A DNA stretch of 64,000 bases from Sphingomonas gei (GTDB lineage Bacteria; Pseudomonadota; Alphaproteobacteria; Sphingomonadales; Sphingomonadaceae): contig NZ_SRXT01000002.1 in the NCBI RefSeq assembly GCF_004792685.1, positions 124,001-188,000 of the forward strand, in the 5' to 3' direction. The position numbers and the translations under genes were made by a program. This document shows positions 16,730 to 24,656 of this stretch, piece after piece (positions within the stretch are counted from its first letter, which is position 1; each line of letters starts with the position of its first letter). Below the pieces are notes generated by a model. It ran no database searches and was not told the origin of the DNA. It was given only the letters and a program-made list of their open reading frames with translations.

Positions 16730-18436
16730 ATGAGCGGAAGCCGCGCCCAGCACCTGCAACGTCGATCGGGCATATTCCACCTGCGCATACGGGTGCCCGC
16801 CGACATTCAGACGCTGGTCGGGCTGACGGAGGTGCGGCGTTCGCTTCACACCTACGAACTCTCCCGAGCACGGATCTTGGCCGCAGTGTGCGCTGCGCGC
16901 GTGTTCGAGGTTTTCGCCATGGTAAGAGTGAAAGAGTTGTCGAAGGATCAGGTACGCGGTCTGATTTGCAGTTTGTTCGAAGTAATGAAGCGGGAGGTAG
17001 AAGGGGCAGCCGGCCACCGCCTCTCCGATTGGGAGCGCAATGAGCAGCTATACTGCTCGTCGGAGGTTTCCACCGCCGTGCTCACCCAGCGTATGATGGG
17101 GGTTTACGACCGCGAGGTGAAGTTAACTGCCACGCGGGCGCTTTCTCCATCGAAGCTGCGCATGTCCGATCTGGCGGAAACGACCCGTGATGATCTGATG
17201 GACGGTGCGGCTCGCGCACTGATCGAGAGGGAGCGGCTGTATCAGTTGCGGCTCTCCGACCGCATTGCGCCCTTCGTGCCGAACGATCCGATCTTTGCTG
17301 AACCGGCAGTGGCAGCGCCCCCGTCGGCAGTAGAAGTGCTTGGCCCGACGCTGGGCGAAGCTGTCGACACCTATCTCTCCACCAAGCAGCGTAGCTGGAC
17401 CCACAAGACACATGTCATCCGGTGCCGCTATCTCGGCTACCTCCGTCAGCATTTCGGGGATGAACGGCTGCTTGCCTCGATCGTCGCGGCGGATGTTCGT
17501 GGCTACCGCGACGCCATCGCCCGCCTCCGCAAGAATAGCGGCAAGGCGGTTCGTCAGACGTTCGCGGAGAAGCAGACGACGAGCGCCACCCACAGGATCG
17601 GCGACAGCACGGTCGCCTTGATCTTCGTTCCGACGCAGGCCTTCTTCCGTTGGTGTCTGTCGGAGCAGGGGTATATTGAGAGCAACCCTGCCGAGAACAT
17701 CCGCGTGCAAGTCGCCAAGCGGCCCAAAGGCAAGGTGTCTCGCCGTCCGTTCACGGCGGATGAATTGATTCAGCTTTTCACCGCCCCGGTCTTCACCGGA
17801 TGCCTGTCCACGAAGCGTCGGTTCATGGCGGGCAGCGCGTTGATACGAGACGCCTATTACTGGGTGCCGATCCTTGGATACTACACGGGGGCGCGGCTCG
17901 GGGAGATCATTCAGCTTCACCTCGCCGACGTGGACGGTGTGGACGGCATCTCGTTTCTTAAGATCACGGAGGAAGGAGGCGAGGGCAACCAGCCGGACGC
18001 CAAGCATGTGAAGTCCGAGGCGGGGGTCCGCAGGATACCGCTGCATCCCGATCTCATCGCGATGGGGTTTCTGCAGTTCGTTGAGAAGCGCCGCCGGTTG
18101 CAGCGGAAGGGTGCAAAGCGCTTGTTCCCGGAAGTCAAGTTTGGGGCGGACGGGCAGGCGTCGACGGTTTTCAGCAAGTGGTTTGGCAGGCTGATGAGCA
18201 AGGCAGGACTGCACGACGCCGCCCTGGTTTTCCACAGTTTCCGCCACAATGCGGAGGACGCTTTTCGCGATGCCCTCCAGCCGCAATATGTGATCGACCG
18301 TATTATCGGCCACAGCGACGGCGCGACCAGCGCAATGTACGGCGAGGGGGCCTCGCTGGCGACCCTGAACGCGGCCGTGGAGGCCATGCATTTGAAGGTC
18401 CGGCTTCCTGTCAACGTGGGGAAGGTCGAGGCATGA
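16730..18436 (+). CDS. Tyrosine recombinase / island integrase
   Basis: The 568-residue protein has an N-terminal DUF6538-like segment (HLQRRSGIFHLRIRVP), a SAM-like core-binding region (~205-330) and a C-terminal catalytic domain. The catalytic residues are visible: R in YTGARLGEI, a lysine/turn region before GVRRIPLHPDL, H-x-x-R in HSFRH, H in IIGHSDG, and Tyr in SAMYGEG. It recombines the tRNA attachment site with the island. ATG 16730 is favoured over 16700 because the conserved start follows directly. An ATGA overlap links it to the next gene. Confidence 0.92.
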   Translation: MSGSRAQHLQRRSGIFHLRIRVPADIQTLVGLTEVRRSLHTYELSRARILAAVCAARVFEVFAMVRVKELSKDQVRGLICSLFEVMKREVEGAAGHRLSDWERNEQLYCSSEVSTAVLTQRMMGVYDREVKLTATRALSPSKLRMSDLAETTRDDLMDGAARALIERERLYQLRLSDRIAPFVPNDPIFAEPAVAAPPSAVEVLGPTLGEAVDTYLSTKQRSWTHKTHVIRCRYLGYLRQHFGDERLLASIVAADVRGYRDAIARLRKNSGKAVRQTFAEKQTTSATHRIGDSTVALIFVPTQAFFRWCLSEQGYIESNPAENIRVQVAKRPKGKVSRRPFTADELIQLFTAPVFTGCLSTKRRFMAGSALIRDAYYWVPILGYYTGARLGEIIQLHLADVDGVDGISFLKITEEGGEGNQPDAKHVKSEAGVRRIPLHPDLIAMGFLQFVEKRRRLQRKGAKRLFPEVKFGADGQASTVFSKWFGRLMSKAGLHDAALVFHSFRHNAEDAFRDALQPQYVIDRIIGHSDGATSAMYGEGASLATLNAAVEAMHLKVRLPVNVGKVEA

Positions 18437-19392
18437 AGGTCAACGCCTCTGAACAGGACATCTTCCGGGCGACCACGGGCCTCGCGATCCATGCATCGCT
18501 TGCGCGCACCCTGGCCTACTGCCTCTATTGGTGCCAGCACGCCACCCATTGGGATGGCGATGCACCTGCGATCTGGAAGACCGGCCCTGAACTTCGTGCC
18601 GAGCAGCGGATCGCCGCCAGAACCGCGAACCGGCATTTCAAGGAACTGGCTGCGCTCGGCTATTGGACGATCAGCTATCGACCTCGCCCCGGCACGATAG
18701 GCAAGGTCACGTGGCTGACGATGACTACGCGCGGGCTCGATCTCGTAGCTTTGGCACGGCAGCAAGCCGTTCTCAGGTCAGCCAAAAAGAGCAAGAAAGG
18801 AACACCCGACGGTACTAGTGAAAGCCAGCCGGATGCCGCAGTTCCTGTCGATCCGTCGTCGTACGATGTGACATCAAAGCAGGTTCACCACTCAGCGAAA
18901 ACTACAAAAAACGGGAAAGGCTTCATTCTTCCCAGCGAAGCCGGGAAGAAGGGAATGAACGAAGCCTACCCTTCTGGATATTCGGGAAAAGATGGGAAAA
19001 AAGTACCAAAGGCGCCCGGCTATGTGAAAGCCTGCCCCGCCGATTATGCCTTTGCAGCCATCGTGCGGGAAGTTTGGACTTCTGCCACGCTTCAAGAATG
19101 GGACTGGTCGAGCAAGTTCACTTGGGAGAATATCGCCGAGATCAGGAGTAAGGCAGGCACGATCGGCGTCCCTGAAAGCGACATGGCTGACTTCGTGCAT
19201 GCGTTAGTACAGAACTGGAGTTGGCTCCGTTGGTGCATGGCCCAGCGTTTCGTCGATCACCCATCAAACCTCCATGCCCCCAGTCCGATGGCACTGGCGC
19301 ATGAATTCGATGTTCTCGGGAAGAAAATGCTGGATAGGATTGCGGAGATGAAAAATCCGCCAAAGAAGTCCAACTTAAACGACGATTGGTAA
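18433..19392 (+). CDS. Putative DNA-binding protein downstream of integrase
   Basis: The 319-residue protein is of unknown function. Residues ~1-105 look like a winged helix: helices around LARTLAYCLYW, a PELRAEQRIAARTANRHFKELAALGYW recognition segment, and a wing KVTWLTMTTRG, resembling plasmid and island replication-initiator-like or helix-turn-helix proteins. The middle is Lys/Ser-rich and probably disordered. The last third is aromatic-rich (WDWSSKFTWENI, NWSWLRWCM). Its ATG overlaps the integrase stop, so it is likely co-expressed and may control or assist excision. Confidence 0.65.
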   Translation: MKVNASEQDIFRATTGLAIHASLARTLAYCLYWCQHATHWDGDAPAIWKTGPELRAEQRIAARTANRHFKELAALGYWTISYRPRPGTIGKVTWLTMTTRGLDLVALARQQAVLRSAKKSKKGTPDGTSESQPDAAVPVDPSSYDVTSKQVHHSAKTTKNGKGFILPSEAGKKGMNEAYPSGYSGKDGKKVPKAPGYVKACPADYAFAAIVREVWTSATLQEWDWSSKFTWENIAEIRSKAGTIGVPESDMADFVHALVQNWSWLRWCMAQRFVDHPSNLHAPSPMALAHEFDVLGKKMLDRIAEMKNPPKKSNLNDDW

Positions 19393-19472
19393 GGAGGCAC
19401 TTTCCTCTTCCAAGGTGACGCCACAGGACTACCGTTTCACGGGTTATCCACCCCTAACTCGGGAAGCACCCT

Positions 19473-20165
19473 GTGGCAGTTAACTTCACGGCGTACCTGA
19501 GAGTGTCGACCGACCGCCAAGGAGCCTTCGGCCTCGGCATCGAAGCTCAGCGAAAGGCAGTTCAGCGGTATGTCGCCAGTGTGGGCGGCAATCTCATTGA
19601 AGAGCATGTCGAGGTTGAAACGGGACGCTCAGCAACCCGGCCGGTGCTGCTGCAGGCGATCGCTCAGTGTCGCCGGCAGCGAGCGGTTCTGCTGATCGCG
19701 CGCCTCGATCGCCTCGCACGGTCCGTCTCATTCATATCGTCGCTGATGGAGGGCGGGGTCGAATTCGTCGCGGTGGACAATCCCGCAGCGAACAAGGTCA
19801 TGTTGCAAATGCTGGCCGTATTCGGAGAGTACGAGCGTGATCAGATCGCAACGCGCACGAAGGCGGCACTGGCCGCGGCGAAATCGCGCGGCGTCGTTCT
19901 CGGTGCGCACGGAAAGGTGCTCGCGGCGAACCACCGGGCGGCAGCTGAGCATTTTGCTGAAAGCCTGCGTCAGCCAGTCGAACGAGCCGTCGCGACAGGG
20001 GCGGCGACGCTTTCCGAGATCGCCAGATGTCTTAACGACGAGGGGCATCGAACCCGCGAAGGTTCGGCATTCTCTGCCGGGACCACGCAGAAAATCATGT
20101 TTCGCCTAGGCCTCCGAACAGCTGGGATGGCACTACCCGAAACCAGGGGGGGGCCGATGCTATGA
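19473..20165 (+). CDS. Serine recombinase (resolvase/invertase family)
   Basis: The 230-residue protein has a resolvase catalytic domain: YLRVSTDRQ with nucleophile S12, LIARLDRLARS, and an EYERDQIATRTKAAL long helix; then a short C-terminal helix-turn-helix (ATLSEIARCLNDEG ... TTQKIMFRLGL). Such enzymes resolve or invert DNA at short sites. The start is GTG 19473, and the first 17 bases are themselves a repeat found inverted at 17117-17133. The recombinase gene thus begins inside a repeated motif, suggesting it acts near its own 5' end. Confidence 0.88.
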   Translation: MAVNFTAYLRVSTDRQGAFGLGIEAQRKAVQRYVASVGGNLIEEHVEVETGRSATRPVLLQAIAQCRRQRAVLLIARLDRLARSVSFISSLMEGGVEFVAVDNPAANKVMLQMLAVFGEYERDQIATRTKAALAAAKSRGVVLGAHGKVLAANHRAAAEHFAESLRQPVERAVATGAATLSEIARCLNDEGHRTREGSAFSAGTTQKIMFRLGLRTAGMALPETRGGPML

Positions 20166-20478
20166 GGACGGCAATTTTGGCTGTTTCGGGTGCCAAAGGG
20201 CCGAATTCTGTGGCTCTCGAAGAGAGGGCAATGATAGCTCTGTGGCTGGCGAGACGAACGAAAACCGGACCGCTTCGCGGAAGGTGAGACACAAGGGAGA
20301 TCGCGCATATCCAGTAGGCCAAGCGCATCGTCTTGACATGCTCATTGGCTCTCGAGGAGATACGCATTGGTCAAAATCGACCCGCACCTTGCGTGCAGTT
20401 AACTTCACCGTCTCAGCTCACACTGGCGAGCTTAGGTGGCTAGGACCGCGAAGAAGGCGGAGATGGTGTCACAACGCC
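20166..20478. other. Intergenic region between recombinase and XRE gene, holding a GCAGTTAACTTCAC repeat
   Basis: The genes on either side are convergent. No convincing gene is seen. GCAGTTAACTTCAC at 20395-20408 repeats the sequence at the recombinase start (19476-19489). A frame through this stretch reads AVNFT as at the recombinase N-terminus, so this may be a duplicated recombination site. Confidence 0.5.
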
Positions 20479-20811
20479 TCAACGGCGCCCTTTGAGGGCG
20501 GAGGTCAGCAATTCACTCACCCAGGCGAGGTCGCTATCCGACAATCCTGATAATCGCACGGTTAGCTCGATCAGCGGGCGGCGCATGTCGCGACCCGGTG
20601 CGGGATCAACAATGAACAATTCGGCCGGATCGACTTCCAGCGCTTCCGCCAGCTTTTCGATGGTGGGAAATCGGAGCCCCGTTCCGCCAGTCTCGATCCG
20701 AGATATCATGTCGGGGGACATCTCGATCATGTCGGCAAGGGCCTGCTGCGTAAGCCCCCGCCGCCGCCGGTGAAGGGCGACCAAATTTCCTACGCGTTTC
20801 CGAAGGTCCAT
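20479..20811 (-). CDS. XRE family transcriptional regulator
   Basis: The 110-residue protein has a lambda-repressor-type helix-turn-helix (~8-65): VGNLVALHRRRRGLTQQALADMIEMS, then MISRIETGGTGLRFPTIEKLAEAL. A short C-terminal helical tail (~75-110) may dimerise. It is divergent from the membrane-anchored gene at 20964. Imperfect palindromic sequence at 20888-20906 between the two is a candidate operator. Role: probably island gene control. Confidence 0.9.
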   Translation of the reverse strand: MDLRKRVGNLVALHRRRRGLTQQALADMIEMSPDMISRIETGGTGLRFPTIEKLAEALEVDPAELFIVDPAPGRDMRRPLIELTVRLSGLSDSDLAWVSELLTSALKGRR

Positions 20812-20887
20812 CAGTAGCTCCCGCCACTGAGCCTACGAACGGCGTGCGGTCGGAAACCATGGCCGCGACCTGCGGAAATCTCGAATA

Positions 20888-20906
20888 TCCGTAATACACT
20901 TGCGGA
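20888..20906. promoter_or_regulatory. Candidate XRE operator
   Basis: TCCGTAATACACTTGCGGA is an inverted repeat (TCCGTAA / TTGCGGA) with one mismatch, in the divergent region of the XRE gene and the next gene. Similar TGCGGAA and TCGGAAA words recur at 20870-20877 and 20850-20856. Confidence 0.35.
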
Positions 20907-20963
20907 AGCCCGACTTTCGGATACGGTTTCGGCTCAAATCACGAAATGCAATCGGGGGTGATG

Positions 20964-21746
20964 ATGAGCGACGGGGTGAAATCAACGGGGAACCGGGCTC
21001 GGCTTCGGTGGTGGGGGAAAGCGTATCTCGGGGGTGTTGCCGTATCAGCAGTCGTTTTCGGTGCAGCTCATATGCTATCCGCAAACGCGGACAGACCGGG
21101 TTTTATAGCTAAACCCGTCAACCCCTCGCTTGTGCCGTCTCAGCCTGCCTCTTCACCTTCGCCTCAGTTCCCCTTGCCCATTCAGGATGCCGCGTCCGCG
21201 TACGTGGAACGCGTCCAAAACTATTGGTTGCCGGAAGCCCGAGGGCTGCCTGACGCGGCACCCGTCGATGACAGCGCGTTCGGGAAGCTACTTACTCAGA
21301 TCGACGGCTTGGCGACTAACATCGAAGACGGTTCAACTCTTGCGCTCTCGGCACAACAACAGAAGGCACAGGGCCAGCTGGTTGCGGCTCTCTCCGCGAA
21401 ACAGAAAAGGCTTCTTCCGACAATGCGCCGCAAGTATGCCGACATGCTTGATGGAAAGCTGTTCCGGCGAGACATCAGGGTAGAGATGGTGGGCGGCGCG
21501 ACGTTGCGGCTGACTGGTCCCATATTCGTCCGCAATGCAAACGTTGAAGATATGGAGGCCGAGCTAGAGCCGGTTCTTGCCAGATTGCGGTTTCGCGGGG
21601 TCGAGTATCGCTGGAGTTCGTACGTTGCAGAAGGTTTAAAATATGATCTCGCAGCCCCTGCGGATGGCGAGATCGCGCGGTGGACTGGAAACGGCTTCGC
21701 AAAGATGACGGGCTTTGAGCCGCTCGAGGGCAGTTCGCGACGCTGA
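20964..21746 (+). CDS. Unknown island protein with one N-terminal membrane segment
   Basis: The 260-residue product has a basic N-terminus, a transmembrane or signal-anchor helix (~20-40, AYLGGVAVSAVVFGAAHML), a Pro/Ser-rich linker (~50-75) and a helical and beta C-terminal part with no motif I recognise. GGGGG at 20954-20958 favours ATG 20964 over ATG 20946. It is divergent from the XRE gene, which probably regulates it. Function unknown. Confidence 0.62.
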   Translation: MSDGVKSTGNRARLRWWGKAYLGGVAVSAVVFGAAHMLSANADRPGFIAKPVNPSLVPSQPASSPSPQFPLPIQDAASAYVERVQNYWLPEARGLPDAAPVDDSAFGKLLTQIDGLATNIEDGSTLALSAQQQKAQGQLVAALSAKQKRLLPTMRRKYADMLDGKLFRRDIRVEMVGGATLRLTGPIFVRNANVEDMEAELEPVLARLRFRGVEYRWSSYVAEGLKYDLAAPADGEIARWTGNGFAKMTGFEPLEGSSRR

Positions 21747-21829
21747 CCCAGATCCGGACCGCGCTGGAGCAACCCATTAACGTGATGGACTATCCGGAGG
21801 TCAACCTGAAGAGCTGGCGCCGGTATCGA

Positions 21830-21876
21830 TGAAGTTAATTGCACGGCTCCAGCGTCGCGCTGCGCAATTAACTTCA
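21830..21876. repeat. Inverted pair of TGAAGTTAATTGC / GCAATTAACTTCA
   Basis: A perfect 13-base inverted repeat, 21830-21842 and 21864-21876, separated by 21 bases. Each arm is a one-base variant of the GCAGTTAACTTCAC repeats at 19476 and 20395. The layout resembles a protein-binding or recombination site pair. Confidence 0.7.
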
Positions 21877-21924
21877 CCCAGCAGACCCTTGGGATATACT
21901 CGTGGTGGGGCAGAAGTCCTGAGG

Positions 21925-21940
21925 CCTCCTCATGAGGAGG
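21925..21940. promoter_or_regulatory. Perfect palindrome overlapping the Shine-Dalgarno of the RarA-C-like gene
   Basis: CCTCCTCATGAGGAGG is a perfect 16-base palindrome whose right half is the AGGAGG ribosome-binding site for ATG 21947. In mRNA, CCTCC could pair with GGAGG and hide the site; in DNA it could be an operator. Confidence 0.45.
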
Positions 21941-21946
21941 TCTCAA

Positions 21947-23047
21947 ATGTTGTTTTCAGAAAATGCCCCGTTCGAAAGCGCTTTGTCTGGTTTTGCGGAA
22001 GACATCCGAGCGCACCCAGTTCCCCAACCTGCTCCGCTTCCATGTGATCGTTGGATCGCTCGTAGCGTTCTCCAAAAGGCGATCCGGCGCGCCGAACCTG
22101 TGCTGGCTCAGCGAGCACTAGCCAATTTGTTCGATCATGATCGCCGCGCGACGTGGCGTGCGCTGGTAGTCATTGCCCTAGAAGACGTCGGAATAGCGAA
22201 CACTGAGGTTCTGGCGCGGGTGGTCGCTGCCCAGCGTGCCCGGACATGGCGCGCAGGGGTGGGCGGTGACTGGGCCGTACTTGCGGAGTTAACCCGGCAA
22301 ATGGCCGACAGCAATCACTGTCAGGCTGCGTGCGATTTGCTCCTGCGTGCAACGAACGACACGGCGCTCCAGCGGGCGCGAGCTGATGCCTTGGAGATGG
22401 ATATCGGCAGTTTGATCGCAACAATGGCGGATAGTGCCCAGCCGATGGTCATGCGCGGCTTGTCCGCGCTGGCGGCTGGAGGAGGGCTAATCGAGGGGCA
22501 CGTCGGCCGAGAGCCAGTAGCGATCTTCGAAACCTTAGCGGAGCTTTGTCATTTCTCCCCCCTTGTTACGATATGTCGAGATGCGTTGAGGATTAGCCGC
22601 AACCCGATGGCGCTCCTCTTTCCCCTGATCTTGCAGGAGCACGCGACGGCCGATGAACCCTCGATCGCCGACGATCCGATGCCACCGGTGCAGTTCATTT
22701 CACACATTCCCGGCTACGCCTTGGACCAGTTCACACGGCGGGGCAACGCCGTGTCCCGCGCGGTCCTCGCGGAGAGTGGTGAGCTAACTGATCTACTCAC
22801 CGGAGCCGGGTTTCGAACTGGCGAGCACGCCTCGGCTGTAGGCGATCTGATCTTTCTCCGAGAAGGCGGAAACATTCGAAACCGAATGGTTTGGCCAGTC
22901 GGCGATCAACTGCGCCTGCCATACCGCTGGCTGCCCGCCGTACCCCGGCTGGGGTCCAACCTCGCTCAGGCCCTGCGGCTAATCGAAGCTCAGGGCAGCC
23001 AAATCGAAAACCTGCGTCACGGGCACCTAACAACCGGATCGCGCTGA
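21947..23047 (+). CDS. Unknown protein resembling the C-terminal helical domain of RarA/MgsA
   Basis: The 366-residue protein has a first part (residues ~30-110: VLQKAIRRAEPVLAQRALAN, WRALVVIALEDVGIANTEVL) that follows the pattern of the helical clamp-loader-like C-terminal domain of RarA/MgsA, where pairs of helices are followed by an 'ALEDIGLADP' motif. There is no AAA+ ATPase part (no Walker motifs). The rest is helical with no recognised motif. AGGAGG at 21935-21940 fixes the start at 21947. It is convergent with the Argonaute gene. A link to replication-fork or island maintenance is inference. Confidence 0.6.
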   Translation: MLFSENAPFESALSGFAEDIRAHPVPQPAPLPCDRWIARSVLQKAIRRAEPVLAQRALANLFDHDRRATWRALVVIALEDVGIANTEVLARVVAAQRARTWRAGVGGDWAVLAELTRQMADSNHCQAACDLLLRATNDTALQRARADALEMDIGSLIATMADSAQPMVMRGLSALAAGGGLIEGHVGREPVAIFETLAELCHFSPLVTICRDALRISRNPMALLFPLILQEHATADEPSIADDPMPPVQFISHIPGYALDQFTRRGNAVSRAVLAESGELTDLLTGAGFRTGEHASAVGDLIFLREGGNIRNRMVWPVGDQLRLPYRWLPAVPRLGSNLAQALRLIEAQGSQIENLRHGHLTTGSR

Positions 23048-23120
23048 CTAGAACCACGGCGCATTTTGGGCCCAAGTTGGCGAGCGCGGATGTTCATCAC
23101 GCAACCTCTCGGCATGCGGT

Positions 23121-24656
23121 TTAGATGTAGTGACGAAAGGGAAGTGGCGGCGCGGTAACCGTCCGGGGTGAGGCCATCAATATCTCACCTACGCGATCTG
23201 CGAACTTTAATGTCACCGGCAGCGCGCTGGCAAAATCGCAGGCATTGTAGTTGACCTTCGTCAGCGCAAGGACGTCGCTGAGAACCTCGACGATGTCACC
23301 ACGCCCGTGGGTAATGTCGATTGTCAAAGGTTTGGGAGTCTCGAAGCCTTGATATGCCGCTAAGCGGGGCACGTATCCTCGCGCCCAAAGAAAGCCCGAA
23401 TAACGGCCGACAGTCAGGGCGGTGCCTCTCAGGACCGGCACCGAGGCATCCGGACGGAAAAGGCGCACGTCGTCGAGCTGCTTTATCTTGACCCCGACCA
23501 GCTGTGTTTCGGCGGGCACCGAACTTGAGAAGCCCTGCCACTCGTCGTCCGAGAAGCGATGGCGACCGTGTATGAAAAGTTGGGTCGGGGCGCAACCATG
23601 CTTCGCACTATAGCCCGCGACGACCGAGTCCATCAGCGCTGCGGCAGCAGTTTCCGAAAGATGATATTCCTTGGTCTTGTCCGAGTACCACGGACCAAGC
23701 GCTCCACGGAAAACCAAGCCATCGCCCGAATTCAGAAACATCTGTGCCGCGCAGCAGGCCTCACCCGTTGCCGCCGGCGTGTCGTCTTTCTTGAAGACTA
23801 GCCCGACGTAGCAGACGCCGGGCCTGACATCCGCCAGCGCCCAAGGCTTCGCGTCCATCTTGAAATAGAGAGTGGTGCAGAAATTCCACGCGACCGTGGC
23901 CTCGTCCTGCAGGCCGCGGCGGCGATCATCGGAAATCCCTAGGCTGCGGTCGACAAGTGTACTCTCCAGGATCAGCTGAAGGACGACGCCATCTTGGAGT
24001 AGCTCGGCCTTGAGCTGGTGGTGGAAGTTGTTAGAGAATAGGTAGGTTTCTGCGTCTTTCACGGTCTCAGGGAACAGGTCGCCACCCTGTTCGAAGAAGC
24101 GCTTGGCGTCCTTGAACGAGGTTATGTCCGACGCCGTGCGTTCATCCCTCGGCGGAGCAGCGACCTCTGGACGACCGTATCGGTAGACAACGTCGGGCAC
24201 GACGACGAGCCAGACGTCAGGTCGCCGCTCCTCACCGCGTATGTGCGTGCGAATGGCGTCGGCGAACAGCAGCACGGTCGAACGAACGGCGTCTGCCCGG
24301 TTGTTCTTCTTGATGCAGTGATCGATGTCGCCGCTCTTTAGTCCCAGCTCCACCATGCCACGCGTCGGCATCGAGATGCCGAAGCACGTCTCGAATCCGG
24401 GCCAAGCCGGAGCCCAAAGAGTCGGGCGGCCTTTCCGGTCGGTCTTGCCGCCAATATGAAGGCCGATCCGCTCCAGCCAGCGGCGCGACAGGCCGACGCC
24501 GCTGTCAGTGCCGATCACGCCGAGACGGACCTGAGAGCGACCGTCTGGCCCTTCGAGAGGCCCGAACAGGAAGAGACCGTCCTTGGGCGCCTCCATCCGC
24601 TGGCCATGTCCGAATTCGAGCAGCGGCTCCGGAATGCGATGTGTAGCGATCCTCAT
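23121..24656 (-). CDS. Short prokaryotic Argonaute (MID-PIWI), SPARTA type
   Basis: The 511-residue protein has a MID region (~150-260, with VWLVVVPDVVYRYGRP) and a PIWI domain (~275-500) ending LTKVNYNACDFASALPVTLKF and RVGEIL, the C-terminal PIWI signature; there are no N or PAZ domains. Catalytic DEDX positions appear lost: the first strand reads CYVGLVFKKD without Asp, and the second reads LFIHGRHRF. Short pAgos use a small guide to detect foreign nucleic acid and rely on a partner effector. Its ATG overlaps the stop of the TIR-APAZ gene, so the two are translationally coupled. Confidence 0.92.
   Translation of the reverse strand: MRIATHRIPEPLLEFGHGQRMEAPKDGLFLFGPLEGPDGRSQVRLGVIGTDSGVGLSRRWLERIGLHIGGKTDRKGRPTLWAPAWPGFETCFGISMPTRGMVELGLKSGDIDHCIKKNNRADAVRSTVLLFADAIRTHIRGEERRPDVWLVVVPDVVYRYGRPEVAAPPRDERTASDITSFKDAKRFFEQGGDLFPETVKDAETYLFSNNFHHQLKAELLQDGVVLQLILESTLVDRSLGISDDRRRGLQDEATVAWNFCTTLYFKMDAKPWALADVRPGVCYVGLVFKKDDTPAATGEACCAAQMFLNSGDGLVFRGALGPWYSDKTKEYHLSETAAAALMDSVVAGYSAKHGCAPTQLFIHGRHRFSDDEWQGFSSSVPAETQLVGVKIKQLDDVRLFRPDASVPVLRGTALTVGRYSGFLWARGYVPRLAAYQGFETPKPLTIDITHGRGDIVEVLSDVLALTKVNYNACDFASALPVTLKFADRVGEILMASPRTVTAPPLPFRHYI

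Noticed and set aside
20242..20550. 102-codon frame between the serine recombinase and XRE genes
   Set aside because: It overlaps the XRE gene end and has no start signal. Its AVNFT segment simply reflects the repeated GCAGTTAACTTCAC DNA.
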